Positions 1 through 7,084 of a stretch of DNA of 8,249 bases are shown here, one piece after another. The notes beneath the pieces are model-generated. The model was not told the DNA's origin and did no database searches. It was given only the letters and a program-made list of their open reading frames with translations. Origin of the DNA: UMGS1071 sp045638545. Lineage in GTDB: Bacteria; Bacillota; Clostridia; Oscillospirales; Acutalibacteraceae. The stretch covers positions 1-8,249 of the forward strand of contig JAZUBL010000029.1 of assembly GCA_045638545.1 (NCBI GenBank). The letters run 5' to 3'. How positions within the stretch are numbered: the stretch's first letter is position 1; each line of letters starts with the position of its first letter. The translations under genes and the position numbers were made by a program.

Positions 1-183
1 GCAGTTTTCGCCGCTGACTTTAATGTCAACACGCTTCACCTGACGCTGATACGCGTCAAGGCCTTCCAGTTCTGTGCCAATGTAATTGCGGGATGGATCC
101 AGATCCTCCAGCACCTGTGTAAAACTTTTACCGCTGATACCGTACATACCCTTATCCAGTTTGATTGTTTCGTAAAATGCCAT
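1..183 (-). CDS. Phage major capsid protein, N-terminal 61 residues (runs off the left edge)
   Basis: Open reading frame starting MAFYETIKLDKGMYG and still open at the window edge. The ATG is preceded by a textbook AGGAGG with a 7-nt spacer. The readable part includes SFTQVLEDLDPS, LEGLDAYQRQVKR and DIKVSG. From memory these resemble the N-terminal arm of major capsid proteins of Firmicute siphophages and PBSX-like prophages. The position supports this: it follows the prohead protease/scaffold gene by a 28-nt gap, which is where the HK97-fold capsid gene sits in the usual terminase-portal-protease-capsid order. The product would form the icosahedral shell. The protein is cut by the window edge, so neither the HK97 core nor a processing site can be seen. 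The alternative is a small head decoration protein placed before the capsid gene; total length would decide. Confidence 0.72.
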   Translation of the reverse strand, partial: MAFYETIKLDKGMYGISGKSFTQVLEDLDPSRNYIGTELEGLDAYQRQVKRVDIKVSGENC

Positions 184-211
184 GTTATTTCCTCCTGTTT
201 TTCAAATCCAA

Positions 212-1183
212 TTAAATTTTAAATTCCAGATTTTCGCCGGAACCTGTTTTTTCATTTGTTTCACGCCAGAGCTGCGGACGCATCGGCAGCATAGTGTCTG
301 CTCGCTGACGGAATGACTTCTGCAAAGACTCCAGATCTTCCAGCGATGCATTTTCTATCATGCGCGCCATTACGTCTGCAGAAACCTCCGGCTGCACAAT
401 GCGGCTTAATTTTCTGACTTCTGCCGCCACTGTTTCCCTGTACTTTGCGCCTGTTTCCGCCTGCTGCTGCAGAAAAGCAAAATGCTCTTTCAGCTGCAGC
501 GCAGCTTCCTTAGTCAGAACCACTTCTCCGTCAGAGCAGCCATCAAAGAGTTTTTCCACGTCCGGTGCGCCAGTGCCTGTCTGCGCAAAACGCTTGATAA
601 CGCCGGCTTTTCTCTGGGCCGGCACCGCTACAAAGGACCACTCGTACGCATCCGTCGGCTGACTGAGAATATCGTGGGCTGTTTTTTCCACACCGTGAAT
701 GTTATAAACCCTGCCCTTGTGATGACCGCAGGCAAGCTTTGTTTTGTCTGCGCCGCAAATAGAGCACACTCGTTTCGCCATTGCGCAGCCTACGCTGACT
801 TCCTTCTTCATACCGCTGTCGATTTCCAGGATCAGCTGGTCATTTTTCTCACTGCGCGGCAGGTAAGCCTTTGCCGCCAGACGGGTGTAAACTTCACCTG
901 CTTCCGTTTTGCGCTCCAGGTCTTCCTCCAGCCAGGTGCTGTAAATTCTGGCCGCCTGATTTTCCGCTTTTGGGCTGTGGTCAAAAATACCTGTCTTGCC
1001 CAGAAACAGCGCTGCCAGCTCCTGCAGCGCATCAACGGTAAAGCGCTCGTAATCACGGTCCACTTCGTTGTCGCAGAGGACAACGGTAAACGTGTAAAGC
1101 TCCTCCGCTTTCATAGGGCGGCGTGTATAGCGATTGATCTGCGCCAGTTCTTCTGCAGAAATCGCTGTGTTTTCCTGTTTCAT
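212..1183 (-). CDS. Phage prohead protease with C-terminal scaffold-like region
   Basis: A 323-residue protein likely to mature the procapsid. Residues about 25-200 look like an S78/HK97-type prohead protease: GIFDHS supplies the candidate catalytic His69, KKEVSVG the candidate nucleophile Ser130, and YEWSFVAVPAQRKAGV (180-195) matches the conserved strand ending in VPA. Right after the serine strand is a CSICG (140-144) and CGHH (152-155) cluster, which could bind zinc. Residues about 205-300 are helical and charged, rich in Glu, Lys and Gln, as expected for a scaffolding (delta) domain fused to the protease. Its ATG overlaps the portal stop codon (ATGA), implying translational coupling. An AGGGAA lies beside the ATG, while a better AGGAGG is too far upstream (about 19 nt) to be the main signal. 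The catalytic assignments are read from motif shape, not from an alignment. Confidence 0.82.
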   Translation of the reverse strand: MKQENTAISAEELAQINRYTRRPMKAEELYTFTVVLCDNEVDRDYERFTVDALQELAALFLGKTGIFDHSPKAENQAARIYSTWLEEDLERKTEAGEVYTRLAAKAYLPRSEKNDQLILEIDSGMKKEVSVGCAMAKRVCSICGADKTKLACGHHKGRVYNIHGVEKTAHDILSQPTDAYEWSFVAVPAQRKAGVIKRFAQTGTGAPDVEKLFDGCSDGEVVLTKEAALQLKEHFAFLQQQAETGAKYRETVAAEVRKLSRIVQPEVSADVMARMIENASLEDLESLQKSFRQRADTMLPMRPQLWRETNEKTGSGENLEFKI

Positions 1184-2361
1184 TTCCCTGTTGATACAGA
1201 TTCCTCCTTTGCCAGTTGTTGTTCAATCTGCGCTGCCTGCGCATTTTTCAGCCTTGCCTCCGCCAGGTCTACCGCATCCTGCAGTGTGATTTCATTCCAT
1301 TGAATCGTACAGTGCTCTGCGTAGCCGTGAAGCCGCAGCCATGTGACGCAGATCTTCCGGATGGTCGGCGTCAGCAGACGGCGGTAGCTGTCCATTTCGC
1401 TGGTGAGAATATCTGCCTGCTGGCTGGACATACGCTCTGTCGATGACCAGGAAAATCCCAGTAAAAACGGCGGCAGTCCCAGCTTTGCCACGATCTGCTC
1501 CATCATCTGCCGCACCGGAATTTCACTGTCCAGAATCTGATTATCCGCACCAATGACCTTCACATTTACGTCACCCACCGCTACAAAATCACTGACCTGT
1601 CCGCGCTTTTCCATGGCGCTTGTCCATGCTTCCGCCATCTGGCGGGCATGCTCTTTTGCGTTGGCACGATCTACCGCATCACCGGTCGGCTTGTAGGTAA
1701 CAGCAAAGCGCACATTGCCCACACGCTCCCAGTTCACGCCGATGGTGTGGTAAATCTTCATTAAAATCTCACTGACAAACGGCAGACCGTTCAGGATCGA
1801 CACACCCTGTGCACTGCCATGGGGCGGATTCAGCGCCGACGTAACAATCAGCTCTGGATACAGCACCGGCTTTAATCCCTGCTCTGTTCTGCAGTACAGG
1901 TTCCAGCCCAGAGGCGATTTGCCGCAGCGAAACTCCAGTCCGTCCAGATCTGCATTGTAGAGCGCACCGATTTCTCCGCCGACGGCTGTCAGCACCATTT
2001 CACCAACAGCAGTGCCATAGGTTAAAAGCTGTGCAAAATAGCAGGACAGAAATGCATCAATGCCGTTCTGGCAGCCGTTTACTTTTACATTTTGTAAAAA
2101 ATAAGCCAGTTCTTCCTGCGCCTGCAGATCATCGCATTCCACCGTAAAATCTCCCAGCAGGCGCAGCAGTTTGTGAATGGCCGCATCGATCACCGGGATA
2201 TTTTCCCGCAGTGCACGGTACAACCTCCGCTGATTTACGCTGCTCTCCTCAAAAAAGCTGAGAGAGCCTAACGGTTCCTGCCATCGCCTGCTTCCGGCTG
2301 TCTGCACCTGAATCACTTCCTGTTCAGGCTGTGGTTTTCTGTTTCGTTTCCATACTTTCAT
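1180..2361 (-). CDS. Phage portal protein
   Basis: A 393-residue protein expected to form the dodecameric portal ring through which DNA enters and leaves the capsid. The start chosen is MKVWKRNRK, preceded by GGAGAGAGGAA. A 21-residue upstream extension is possible, but it overlaps the terminase end and lacks a ribosome binding site. Portal-like features are the N-terminal helical segment with RALRENIPVIDAAI (49-62), the mid-region ALNPPHGSAQGVSILNGLPF (176-195), a long helical region 228-255, and ILDSEIPVRQMMEQIVAKLG (276-295), which continues into LPPFLLGF and a Ser/Thr-rich SWSSTERMSSQQAD (304-317). This last arrangement is typical of portal proteins just before the C-terminal crown helices. 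The length is at the short end for portals (often 400-500). It sits 22 nt after the large terminase, in the canonical place. No head-morphogenesis gene of the SPP1 gp7 type follows it. Confidence 0.88.
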   Translation of the reverse strand: MKVWKRNRKPQPEQEVIQVQTAGSRRWQEPLGSLSFFEESSVNQRRLYRALRENIPVIDAAIHKLLRLLGDFTVECDDLQAQEELAYFLQNVKVNGCQNGIDAFLSCYFAQLLTYGTAVGEMVLTAVGGEIGALYNADLDGLEFRCGKSPLGWNLYCRTEQGLKPVLYPELIVTSALNPPHGSAQGVSILNGLPFVSEILMKIYHTIGVNWERVGNVRFAVTYKPTGDAVDRANAKEHARQMAEAWTSAMEKRGQVSDFVAVGDVNVKVIGADNQILDSEIPVRQMMEQIVAKLGLPPFLLGFSWSSTERMSSQQADILTSEMDSYRRLLTPTIRKICVTWLRLHGYAEHCTIQWNEITLQDAVDLAEARLKNAQAAQIEQQLAKEESVSTGK

Positions 2362-2383
2362 TTCCTCTCTCCTTTTTCTGGTT

Positions 2384-3631
2384 TTATCTTCTCGGCAGCG
2401 CAATGGCAAAGCATCCGCCGCCATCTTCCTGCAGTATCGTGGTCACAAAGTAGCGGATATCATCCATAGCATGGTCATTCTCCTTTACCGGTGTATCACG
2501 GCTCAAATCATCCTTCCAGCGGTACAAACCAAATTCCCGGATACTATCCACACAATTGCTGCAGATTTTAATTCGTCCCTGCTTCAGCGCTTCACCGGTC
2601 ATGCGGATACCGTCCAGCACATCATTTCTGGCGGCAATCGGCGTAAATTCTCCATGACGGCGAATCACTGTAATGAAACTTGCCGCCGATGGATCCACCA
2701 CCACTTTGGTCACCGGATGTTCTCCTGCCAGCTTTTTCAGTTCCGTGTAATGCTCCTCGTCAGTTCGCTGAGTGCCGGTCAGCCGTGAATTATAGTAGTA
2801 CTCCTCCAGACGATACCAGGTGCTGCCCTGCCTGCCCCACAAACCAAAAGAAGCCGGATTCACGGTGCCGTAGTCGCAGGAAATCGCGTATTCCTCACAG
2901 TCTGCCGGCGCATCACAGTAGTCATGTCTGCTCATAAAGGGATAAACAAGCCCCTGCGCTGCCACCCATTTCCCTTCCACATACCGCTCGTAAAACGTGC
3001 CCGCATACAGACTGCGGTAACGCTCCAGCATCTGCGGCGAAAGGGATGGATTGTCCTCCATACGGAAGTGGAGATACAATGCATTTTTCTGCTTTGCGCC
3101 TAAAATCCACTCTCGATAAAACCAGTGCTGCGGACTCTCCGGATTGCAGTTGAACCAGAATTTCGAGCCCTCCACAGAGCATCGAGCCAATGCCTGCTCC
3201 ACGAACCCGTGAGGCATCAGCGCCACTTCGTCAAACAATACGCCGGAGAGCGTCATGCCCTGGATCAATGCGGCGGAACCTACGTCTTTGCCGCCGAAAA
3301 AATAAAACCGGTTGACTCTGCCGCCGCAGCGGATCTCCATGAAATTCTCCGAAGACCGCATCCGGCAGCCAAAGCCGAGCTGCCTGAGTACAGGCAGCAG
3401 AGGGGTGATCAGATTTCGCTTTACGGAACGAATTGTCTTGCCGCAAAACGCAAAAGAGGCATCATGAAACCGATAAAACGCCCAGGAAACAAAGGACAGC
3501 CCCATGCACATAGTTTTGCCGCTTCGCACAGCGCCGTCGCAGATTACTGCTGTTTTATTCTCCCAGCCGCTGCCGTCGCACCACCAGGTCAGCGCCTGCA
3601 GCTGCTTTTTTGAGAATCGCTGCAGCTTCAT
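2384..3631 (-). CDS. terL: Phage terminase large subunit, PBSX-like family
   Basis: A 415-residue DNA-packaging motor and headful nuclease. The N-terminal ATPase carries Walker A GAVRSGKT (33-40), Walker B GVLFDE (130-135, Asp134 and Glu135) and the coupling motif FNCNPESP (160-167). The C-terminal RNase H-like nuclease shows the expected acidic residues: SCDYG (Asp253), KVVVDPSA (Asp313) and NDHAMDDIRY (Asp390/Asp391). All key residues are present, so the enzyme looks intact. The length fits PBSX-type large terminases. The ATG overlaps the small-terminase stop (ATGA), and AGGAGAG lies a few bases upstream. It should act with the small subunit and dock on the portal encoded next. Family membership follows from the order and wording of these motifs and was not tested by a profile search. 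Confidence 0.95.
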   Translation of the reverse strand: MKLQRFSKKQLQALTWWCDGSGWENKTAVICDGAVRSGKTMCMGLSFVSWAFYRFHDASFAFCGKTIRSVKRNLITPLLPVLRQLGFGCRMRSSENFMEIRCGGRVNRFYFFGGKDVGSAALIQGMTLSGVLFDEVALMPHGFVEQALARCSVEGSKFWFNCNPESPQHWFYREWILGAKQKNALYLHFRMEDNPSLSPQMLERYRSLYAGTFYERYVEGKWVAAQGLVYPFMSRHDYCDAPADCEEYAISCDYGTVNPASFGLWGRQGSTWYRLEEYYYNSRLTGTQRTDEEHYTELKKLAGEHPVTKVVVDPSAASFITVIRRHGEFTPIAARNDVLDGIRMTGEALKQGRIKICSNCVDSIREFGLYRWKDDLSRDTPVKENDHAMDDIRYFVTTILQEDGGGCFAIALPRR

Positions 3632-3933
3632 TCGCTCTCTCCTTTCAGGCTGGCGGCGCTCTGTTCCAGCGCGCGGTAAAAGTCGCCGCCGTCATTCTCC
3701 GCCGCCATGTCCATCTGCTCCAGACACTGCAGCGCTTTCAACCGGTCGACAAATTTAATTTCCATGCCGCCGCCTTTTAGCCGCTTGATCTCCGCCACGT
3801 TAAACAGATTCATTTCGTCCAGCGCCGCTCTTGTCAGCTCTTCTTCAAACAGAAGCCGAACCGCATCGGTCACACTGCCGAATGCCAGCTGCTCAAAGCC
3901 GCGGCGGAGTTTTTTCTTCTGTCTTTCGTTCAT
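3628..3933 (-). CDS. terS: Phage terminase small subunit, apparently only the C-terminal domain
   Basis: A 101-residue protein beginning MNERQKKKLRRGFEQ. This start has AGGAGG 7 nt upstream; a longer form beginning 10 codons earlier has no such site. LAFGSVTDAVRLLF and MEIKFVDRLKALQCLEQM match the C-terminal half of Terminase_2-type small subunits, where the second motif is the conserved (K)DRLKALexLgk segment. The usual N-terminal helix-turn-helix of about 60 residues (with its ATQAAIRAGYS-like signature) is absent. Small terminases normally bind the pac/cos site and feed DNA to the large subunit, so loss of this domain would be expected to relax sequence choice. It is the first gene of the phage block and is coupled to terL by an ATGA overlap. 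The assignment rests on the C-terminal motif and gene position. Confidence 0.75.
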   Translation of the reverse strand: MNERQKKKLRRGFEQLAFGSVTDAVRLLFEEELTRAALDEMNLFNVAEIKRLKGGGMEIKFVDRLKALQCLEQMDMAAENDGGDFYRALEQSAASLKGESE

Positions 3934-3970
3934 GGTTTTCCTCCTTTCTGACCCCCTCTGCAATACCCGG

Positions 3971-4007
3971 AAAAAAGAAAAAAGTTTCCCTCAAACAGGA
4001 AACTTTT
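3971..4007 (-). terminator. Intrinsic terminator just upstream of the small terminase gene
   Basis: On the minus strand AAAGTTTCC (4006-3998) pairs perfectly with GGAAACTTT (3989-3981), extendable to 10 bp, with an 8-nt loop TGTTTGAG. TTTCTTTTTT follows directly. The structure lies between the terminator of the HtrA operon and terS, 38 nt before the terS ATG. It would stop any transcript approaching terS from upstream, including one starting in the 45-nt AT-rich gap to its right. It may be a backup terminator for the host operon, a leftover terminator of a lost gene, or an attenuator in the terS leader. Confidence 0.82.
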
Positions 4008-4050
4008 CAGAAAATTCTCAGAATTATTTTATTTTTCCGGAAAATCAAAA

Positions 4051-4079
4051 TAAAAAAAGCCTCCCAACCGGGAAGCTTT
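4051..4079 (-). terminator. Intrinsic terminator of the response regulator-kinase-HtrA operon
   Basis: On the minus strand AAAGCTTCCC (4079-4070), a GGTT tetraloop and GGGAGGCTTT (4065-4056) form a 10-bp stem with a single U-G wobble, followed by TTTTTATTTT. It starts about 14 nt after the htrA-like stop codon, the standard place for operon termination. Confidence 0.9.
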
Positions 4080-4093
4080 CCTTAACACAATCT

Positions 4094-5392
4094 TTATTTC
4101 TGGGTATGGCCCAGATCTTCTTTCAGTTCAACCGTCACTGTAAAACTGTGGCCGTCGCCGGATTCATCCTGTCGGTACAGAGCGGCTTCTACCTGATCGC
4201 CCGGCTTATGCTTTTTCAGGATCGGCGCAACGTCCGCCATATCCCGTACCGGTTCGCCGGCCAGTTCTGTCAGAATGTCACCGATCTGCACACCGGTACC
4301 TGCAAAACCGCTGTCCGGCTGAATGTCCAGAATCACCACGCCCTGCGGCACACCGTACGCTGCCGCTTCGCTCTTTGTCATGCTGGTGCCGGTAATGCCC
4401 AACCGCACTTTGCCCGGCACATAGCCGCTGCGGATGATCCCTTCAATGACCGTTTCTGCTCGCTGGATCGGCAGCGCATAACCTGCACCATCATCCAGAT
4501 AAGCATCGCTGATGGTCATGCCTACGATCTGGCCGGCGCTGTTCACCAGCGCACCGCCGCTGCCATGAACACTGATGGCAGCATCTGTCTGCACATGACC
4601 AAGACCACTGACGGAATCATATGTCAGGTCACGATCCACAGCAGAAACAATACCCTGTGTCAGCACGCAGTTATATTTCTTTTCTCCTGCTGCTGTTACC
4701 GCATACACAGAATCACCTACAGAAAGGGATGCCTCCTTTGCCAGGGCTGCCGGAATCAGGTTTTCTGCATCTACCTTCAGTACAGCAACGTCCCAGGCAG
4801 AATCAAATCCTACAACCACAGCATCCCGTTCTTTGCCGTCTGCTGTGATCACGGTCACACCGTCTTCTCTGGAATAACCGATCGCATGAGCCGCTGTGAG
4901 GATGTAACCATCTTCTGTCAGCACAATGCCGGAAGAGTAATACGTTTCATCTTCCACCGCAACGCCCACCATCGCTACAGACGGCGACGCTGCCTGAAAT
5001 GCCTCTTTTGCTGTCAGCCAGTCTGCAGACTGATTTGCAAAGGTCAGTCCTGCAAAGTCAGGGGCTGTCGCAGAACCGATCGGGTTTTTACCGTCATCAT
5101 TCTGCGGCGGCATGGCGTCCTCTGTCTGAGAACCTCTGTCGTCTGTTTGCTCCGTCTGGGAAGAACCCACGTTATCCAATACAGAAAGCAGAACGGCATA
5201 CCCGCCAAATCCAATCACAAACACCGCCGCCAGACCGATCATAATCACGATCAGCGTCCGGGCGCCTTTGCTGCCGGATGGCCGCGGCTGCCCATAAGGA
5301 CACTGCAGATTCGTTTCTCCACAGGACGGCTGCTCCGATGGCGTGTCTTTTTTCTTCATCGGTCCCTCATCGTCCCGTGTGTAATGTCTCAT
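4094..5392 (-). CDS. Membrane-anchored HtrA/DegP-like serine protease with PDZ domain
   Basis: A 432-residue protein. In order it has a cytoplasmic tail with a Cys pair (C24, C31), one membrane segment (about 46-70), a low-complexity acidic linker (75-105), a trypsin-fold domain (about 125-320) and one PDZ domain (about 327-425, with GVVILDIQPDSGFAGTGVQI and GDILTELAG). The candidate triad is His169 (LTAAHAIG), Asp201 (SAWDVAVLKV) and Ser278 (VHGSGGALVN). The topology places the protease outside the membrane, where HtrA proteins degrade or refold damaged envelope and secreted proteins. The serine loop reads HGSGG instead of the family's GNSGG, so activity is likely but not assured. The ATG overlaps the kinase stop (ATGA), supporting translational coupling. 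A second start, 11 codons on (MKKKDTPSE), has a better GAGGGA upstream and could be used. A strong terminator follows. Confidence 0.88.
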   Translation of the reverse strand: MRHYTRDDEGPMKKKDTPSEQPSCGETNLQCPYGQPRPSGSKGARTLIVIMIGLAAVFVIGFGGYAVLLSVLDNVGSSQTEQTDDRGSQTEDAMPPQNDDGKNPIGSATAPDFAGLTFANQSADWLTAKEAFQAASPSVAMVGVAVEDETYYSSGIVLTEDGYILTAAHAIGYSREDGVTVITADGKERDAVVVGFDSAWDVAVLKVDAENLIPAALAKEASLSVGDSVYAVTAAGEKKYNCVLTQGIVSAVDRDLTYDSVSGLGHVQTDAAISVHGSGGALVNSAGQIVGMTISDAYLDDGAGYALPIQRAETVIEGIIRSGYVPGKVRLGITGTSMTKSEAAAYGVPQGVVILDIQPDSGFAGTGVQIGDILTELAGEPVRDMADVAPILKKHKPGDQVEAALYRQDESGDGHSFTVTVELKEDLGHTQK

Positions 5393-7044
5393 TTACTCTT
5401 TTTGCCCTCTCTTTTCTTTGCTGTTTCCGGGTCTGCATCCACTGCGGAATCTGTTACATCCACAATATCATACTTCTCCGGATGATGCTGTACGGCTTCG
5501 CCTTCCACGTACTCTGCCGAATCCACAACTTCAACGGTACCAACTTTGCTTCTGGCAGGTTTTGCTGCCTTTTTCTTCTCGTCCTTCGGCGCTGTATTCG
5601 GCAGCCAGAACTCAAACGTGGTGTATTCATTTTCCACACTTTCCACGCGGATCTCACCGCCGTGGAGCTGCACCATAGTCTTTACAATATACAGACCAAG
5701 GCCCATGCCGGTCTTATCCTTGCTTCTGGATTTATCCGTTTTAAAGAAGCGGTCAAAGATCATCTTGGCATCATCCGGCGGAATACCAGGGCCGCTGTTG
5801 CGGACAGACACGGTAATGCGGTCTGCTGTTTCCACTGTGTGGATCTCAATGAAGCCGCCCTCATTGGTAAATTTTACGGCATTCTCTGTCAGATTATACA
5901 GCACCTGATGGATCATATCCGGGTCACCGTCCACAAAGGTCGGCTCAGAATCTTCCAGACCGCGGATCTCGATGTTTTTCTCCTCGATCTTCGCTTCAAA
6001 AGACAGCAGCGTTACGATGATGGTATTGCTGATGTCGAATCTTGCCGGATGGATCTGCATTTTGCCGCTGTCGATACGGGACAGATCCAGCATGGTCTTT
6101 ACAAGACGGGACAGACGCTTTACTTCCTGCGCAACAATGCCCAGATAGTGCTTTTCTTTTTCCTTCGGAATGGTGCCGTCGATGATGCCGTCGATGAAAC
6201 CGGAGATGGTGGTCATCGGCGTCTTCAGCTCGTGGGACACGTTGGCGATAAAATTGCGGTTCATGGATTCACTGGAAGCCAGTGTTTCCGCCATCTGGTT
6301 AAAGGCTTTTGCCAGTTCGCCTACTTCGTCATCGCTGAACACCGGCACACGAACAGAGAAGTCACCCATTGCAAAGCTCTTGGTCGCGTCGCACATCAAA
6401 CGCAGCGGCCGTGTCATTTTGTAAGAGTACAGCCATGTTACACCAAAGGCCACCATAAACGCCGCCACCGCTGCCAGGAAGAACATCTTGATGATCTCCG
6501 CCCGGAAACCTGTTAAAAAGTCCAGGGTCGATGCCGCAAAAGCAGTACCGATGGTAGTGTTGATGCCGCTTTCGTTGGTGACAACGATCGGAAGACCAAC
6601 AACGTAATAGTCCTCTCCGAAATAACCGCCCAGATTAGACGTACCGCTGAACTCACCGGTTCGAACTGCCTGCTCAATAAATACAGAATCCAGTGCCGCA
6701 ATACCTTCACCTGTATTTTCTTTCAGCTTTACGCCGTTATGCGCCATGACGACCTGTCCGTTGATGTCTGTAACAAGAATGCAGGCGTTGATATTCTCCG
6801 AAAACGCTTCCACAAACTCATTCAGGCGCTGACCATCAATGGTAAACGTATTGTTTTTCTCGTCAATCAGACTCTGCGCTGCAATGTTGGAAACACCCTG
6901 CGCATTGTTCTTCAGCAGGTCATACCGCTCCATATTCCAATAACGGGAAATGAACACAATGAGAACGGTGCCAAGGCAGAGAAAACTGACGAGAATGATC
7001 AGGGAAGTCATGCGCAAATATTTTTTAAACAGAGATTTCTGCAC
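5389..7044 (-). CDS. Membrane sensor histidine kinase with HAMP domain
   Basis: A 551-residue kinase that would autophosphorylate and pass phosphate to the regulator encoded upstream. It has TM1 (about 13-34), an extracytoplasmic sensor of about 150 residues (NACILVTDINGQVVM suggests a PDC/Cache-like strand pair), TM2 (about 185-207), HAMP (about 208-262), a HisKA domain with NVSHELKTPMTT (His271), an N box NLTENAVKF (384-392) and the ATP lid NSGPGIP (416-422), MIFDRFFKTD and GMGLGLYIVK (446-455). The G1 position is Asn rather than the usual Asp, a variant seen in some Gram-positive kinases. The start is a GTG with AAGGAAG 7 nt upstream; no comparable ATG is available. A charged, probably disordered tail of about 68 residues (484-551) follows the ATPase domain and is unusual. 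It lies 40 nt after the regulator gene. Confidence 0.93.
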   Translation of the reverse strand: MQKSLFKKYLRMTSLIILVSFLCLGTVLIVFISRYWNMERYDLLKNNAQGVSNIAAQSLIDEKNNTFTIDGQRLNEFVEAFSENINACILVTDINGQVVMAHNGVKLKENTGEGIAALDSVFIEQAVRTGEFSGTSNLGGYFGEDYYVVGLPIVVTNESGINTTIGTAFAASTLDFLTGFRAEIIKMFFLAAVAAFMVAFGVTWLYSYKMTRPLRLMCDATKSFAMGDFSVRVPVFSDDEVGELAKAFNQMAETLASSESMNRNFIANVSHELKTPMTTISGFIDGIIDGTIPKEKEKHYLGIVAQEVKRLSRLVKTMLDLSRIDSGKMQIHPARFDISNTIIVTLLSFEAKIEEKNIEIRGLEDSEPTFVDGDPDMIHQVLYNLTENAVKFTNEGGFIEIHTVETADRITVSVRNSGPGIPPDDAKMIFDRFFKTDKSRSKDKTGMGLGLYIVKTMVQLHGGEIRVESVENEYTTFEFWLPNTAPKDEKKKAAKPARSKVGTVEVVDSAEYVEGEAVQHHPEKYDIVDVTDSAVDADPETAKKREGKKSK

Positions 7045-7084
7045 CGAAACACTTCCTTTTTCTTCAATTTTTCAAAGCCTTTGC

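Noticed and set aside
482..1303. 273-codon open frame on the plus strand opposite the prohead protease
   Set aside because: It is antisense to a protein with clear protease motifs in a continuous minus-strand phage operon, and its composition is Cys/Phe-rich and domain-free.
2362..2424. 21-residue N-terminal extension of the portal protein
   Set aside because: It overlaps the terminase C-terminus and has no ribosome binding site, whereas the MKVWKRN start has GGAGAGAGGAA directly upstream.
4013..4044. AATTCT-C-AGAATT and TTTTCCGGAAAA palindromes between the two terminators
   Set aside because: They are short, AT-rich and have little or no loop. In such biased sequence they are expected by chance, and no regulator or att core can be argued from them alone.
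3707..5485. 592-codon open frame on the plus strand opposite the terminase small subunit, terminators and HtrA gene
   Set aside because: It reads through two terminator hairpins and is antisense to a well-supported HtrA protease. Its product is unusually rich in Cys, His and Arg with no recognisable domain, so it is a shadow frame.
5278..6516. 412-codon open frame on the plus strand opposite the histidine kinase
   Set aside because: It is antisense to conserved kinase motifs (H box, N box, G boxes), rich in Cys, His and Phe, and has no supporting promoter or domain.
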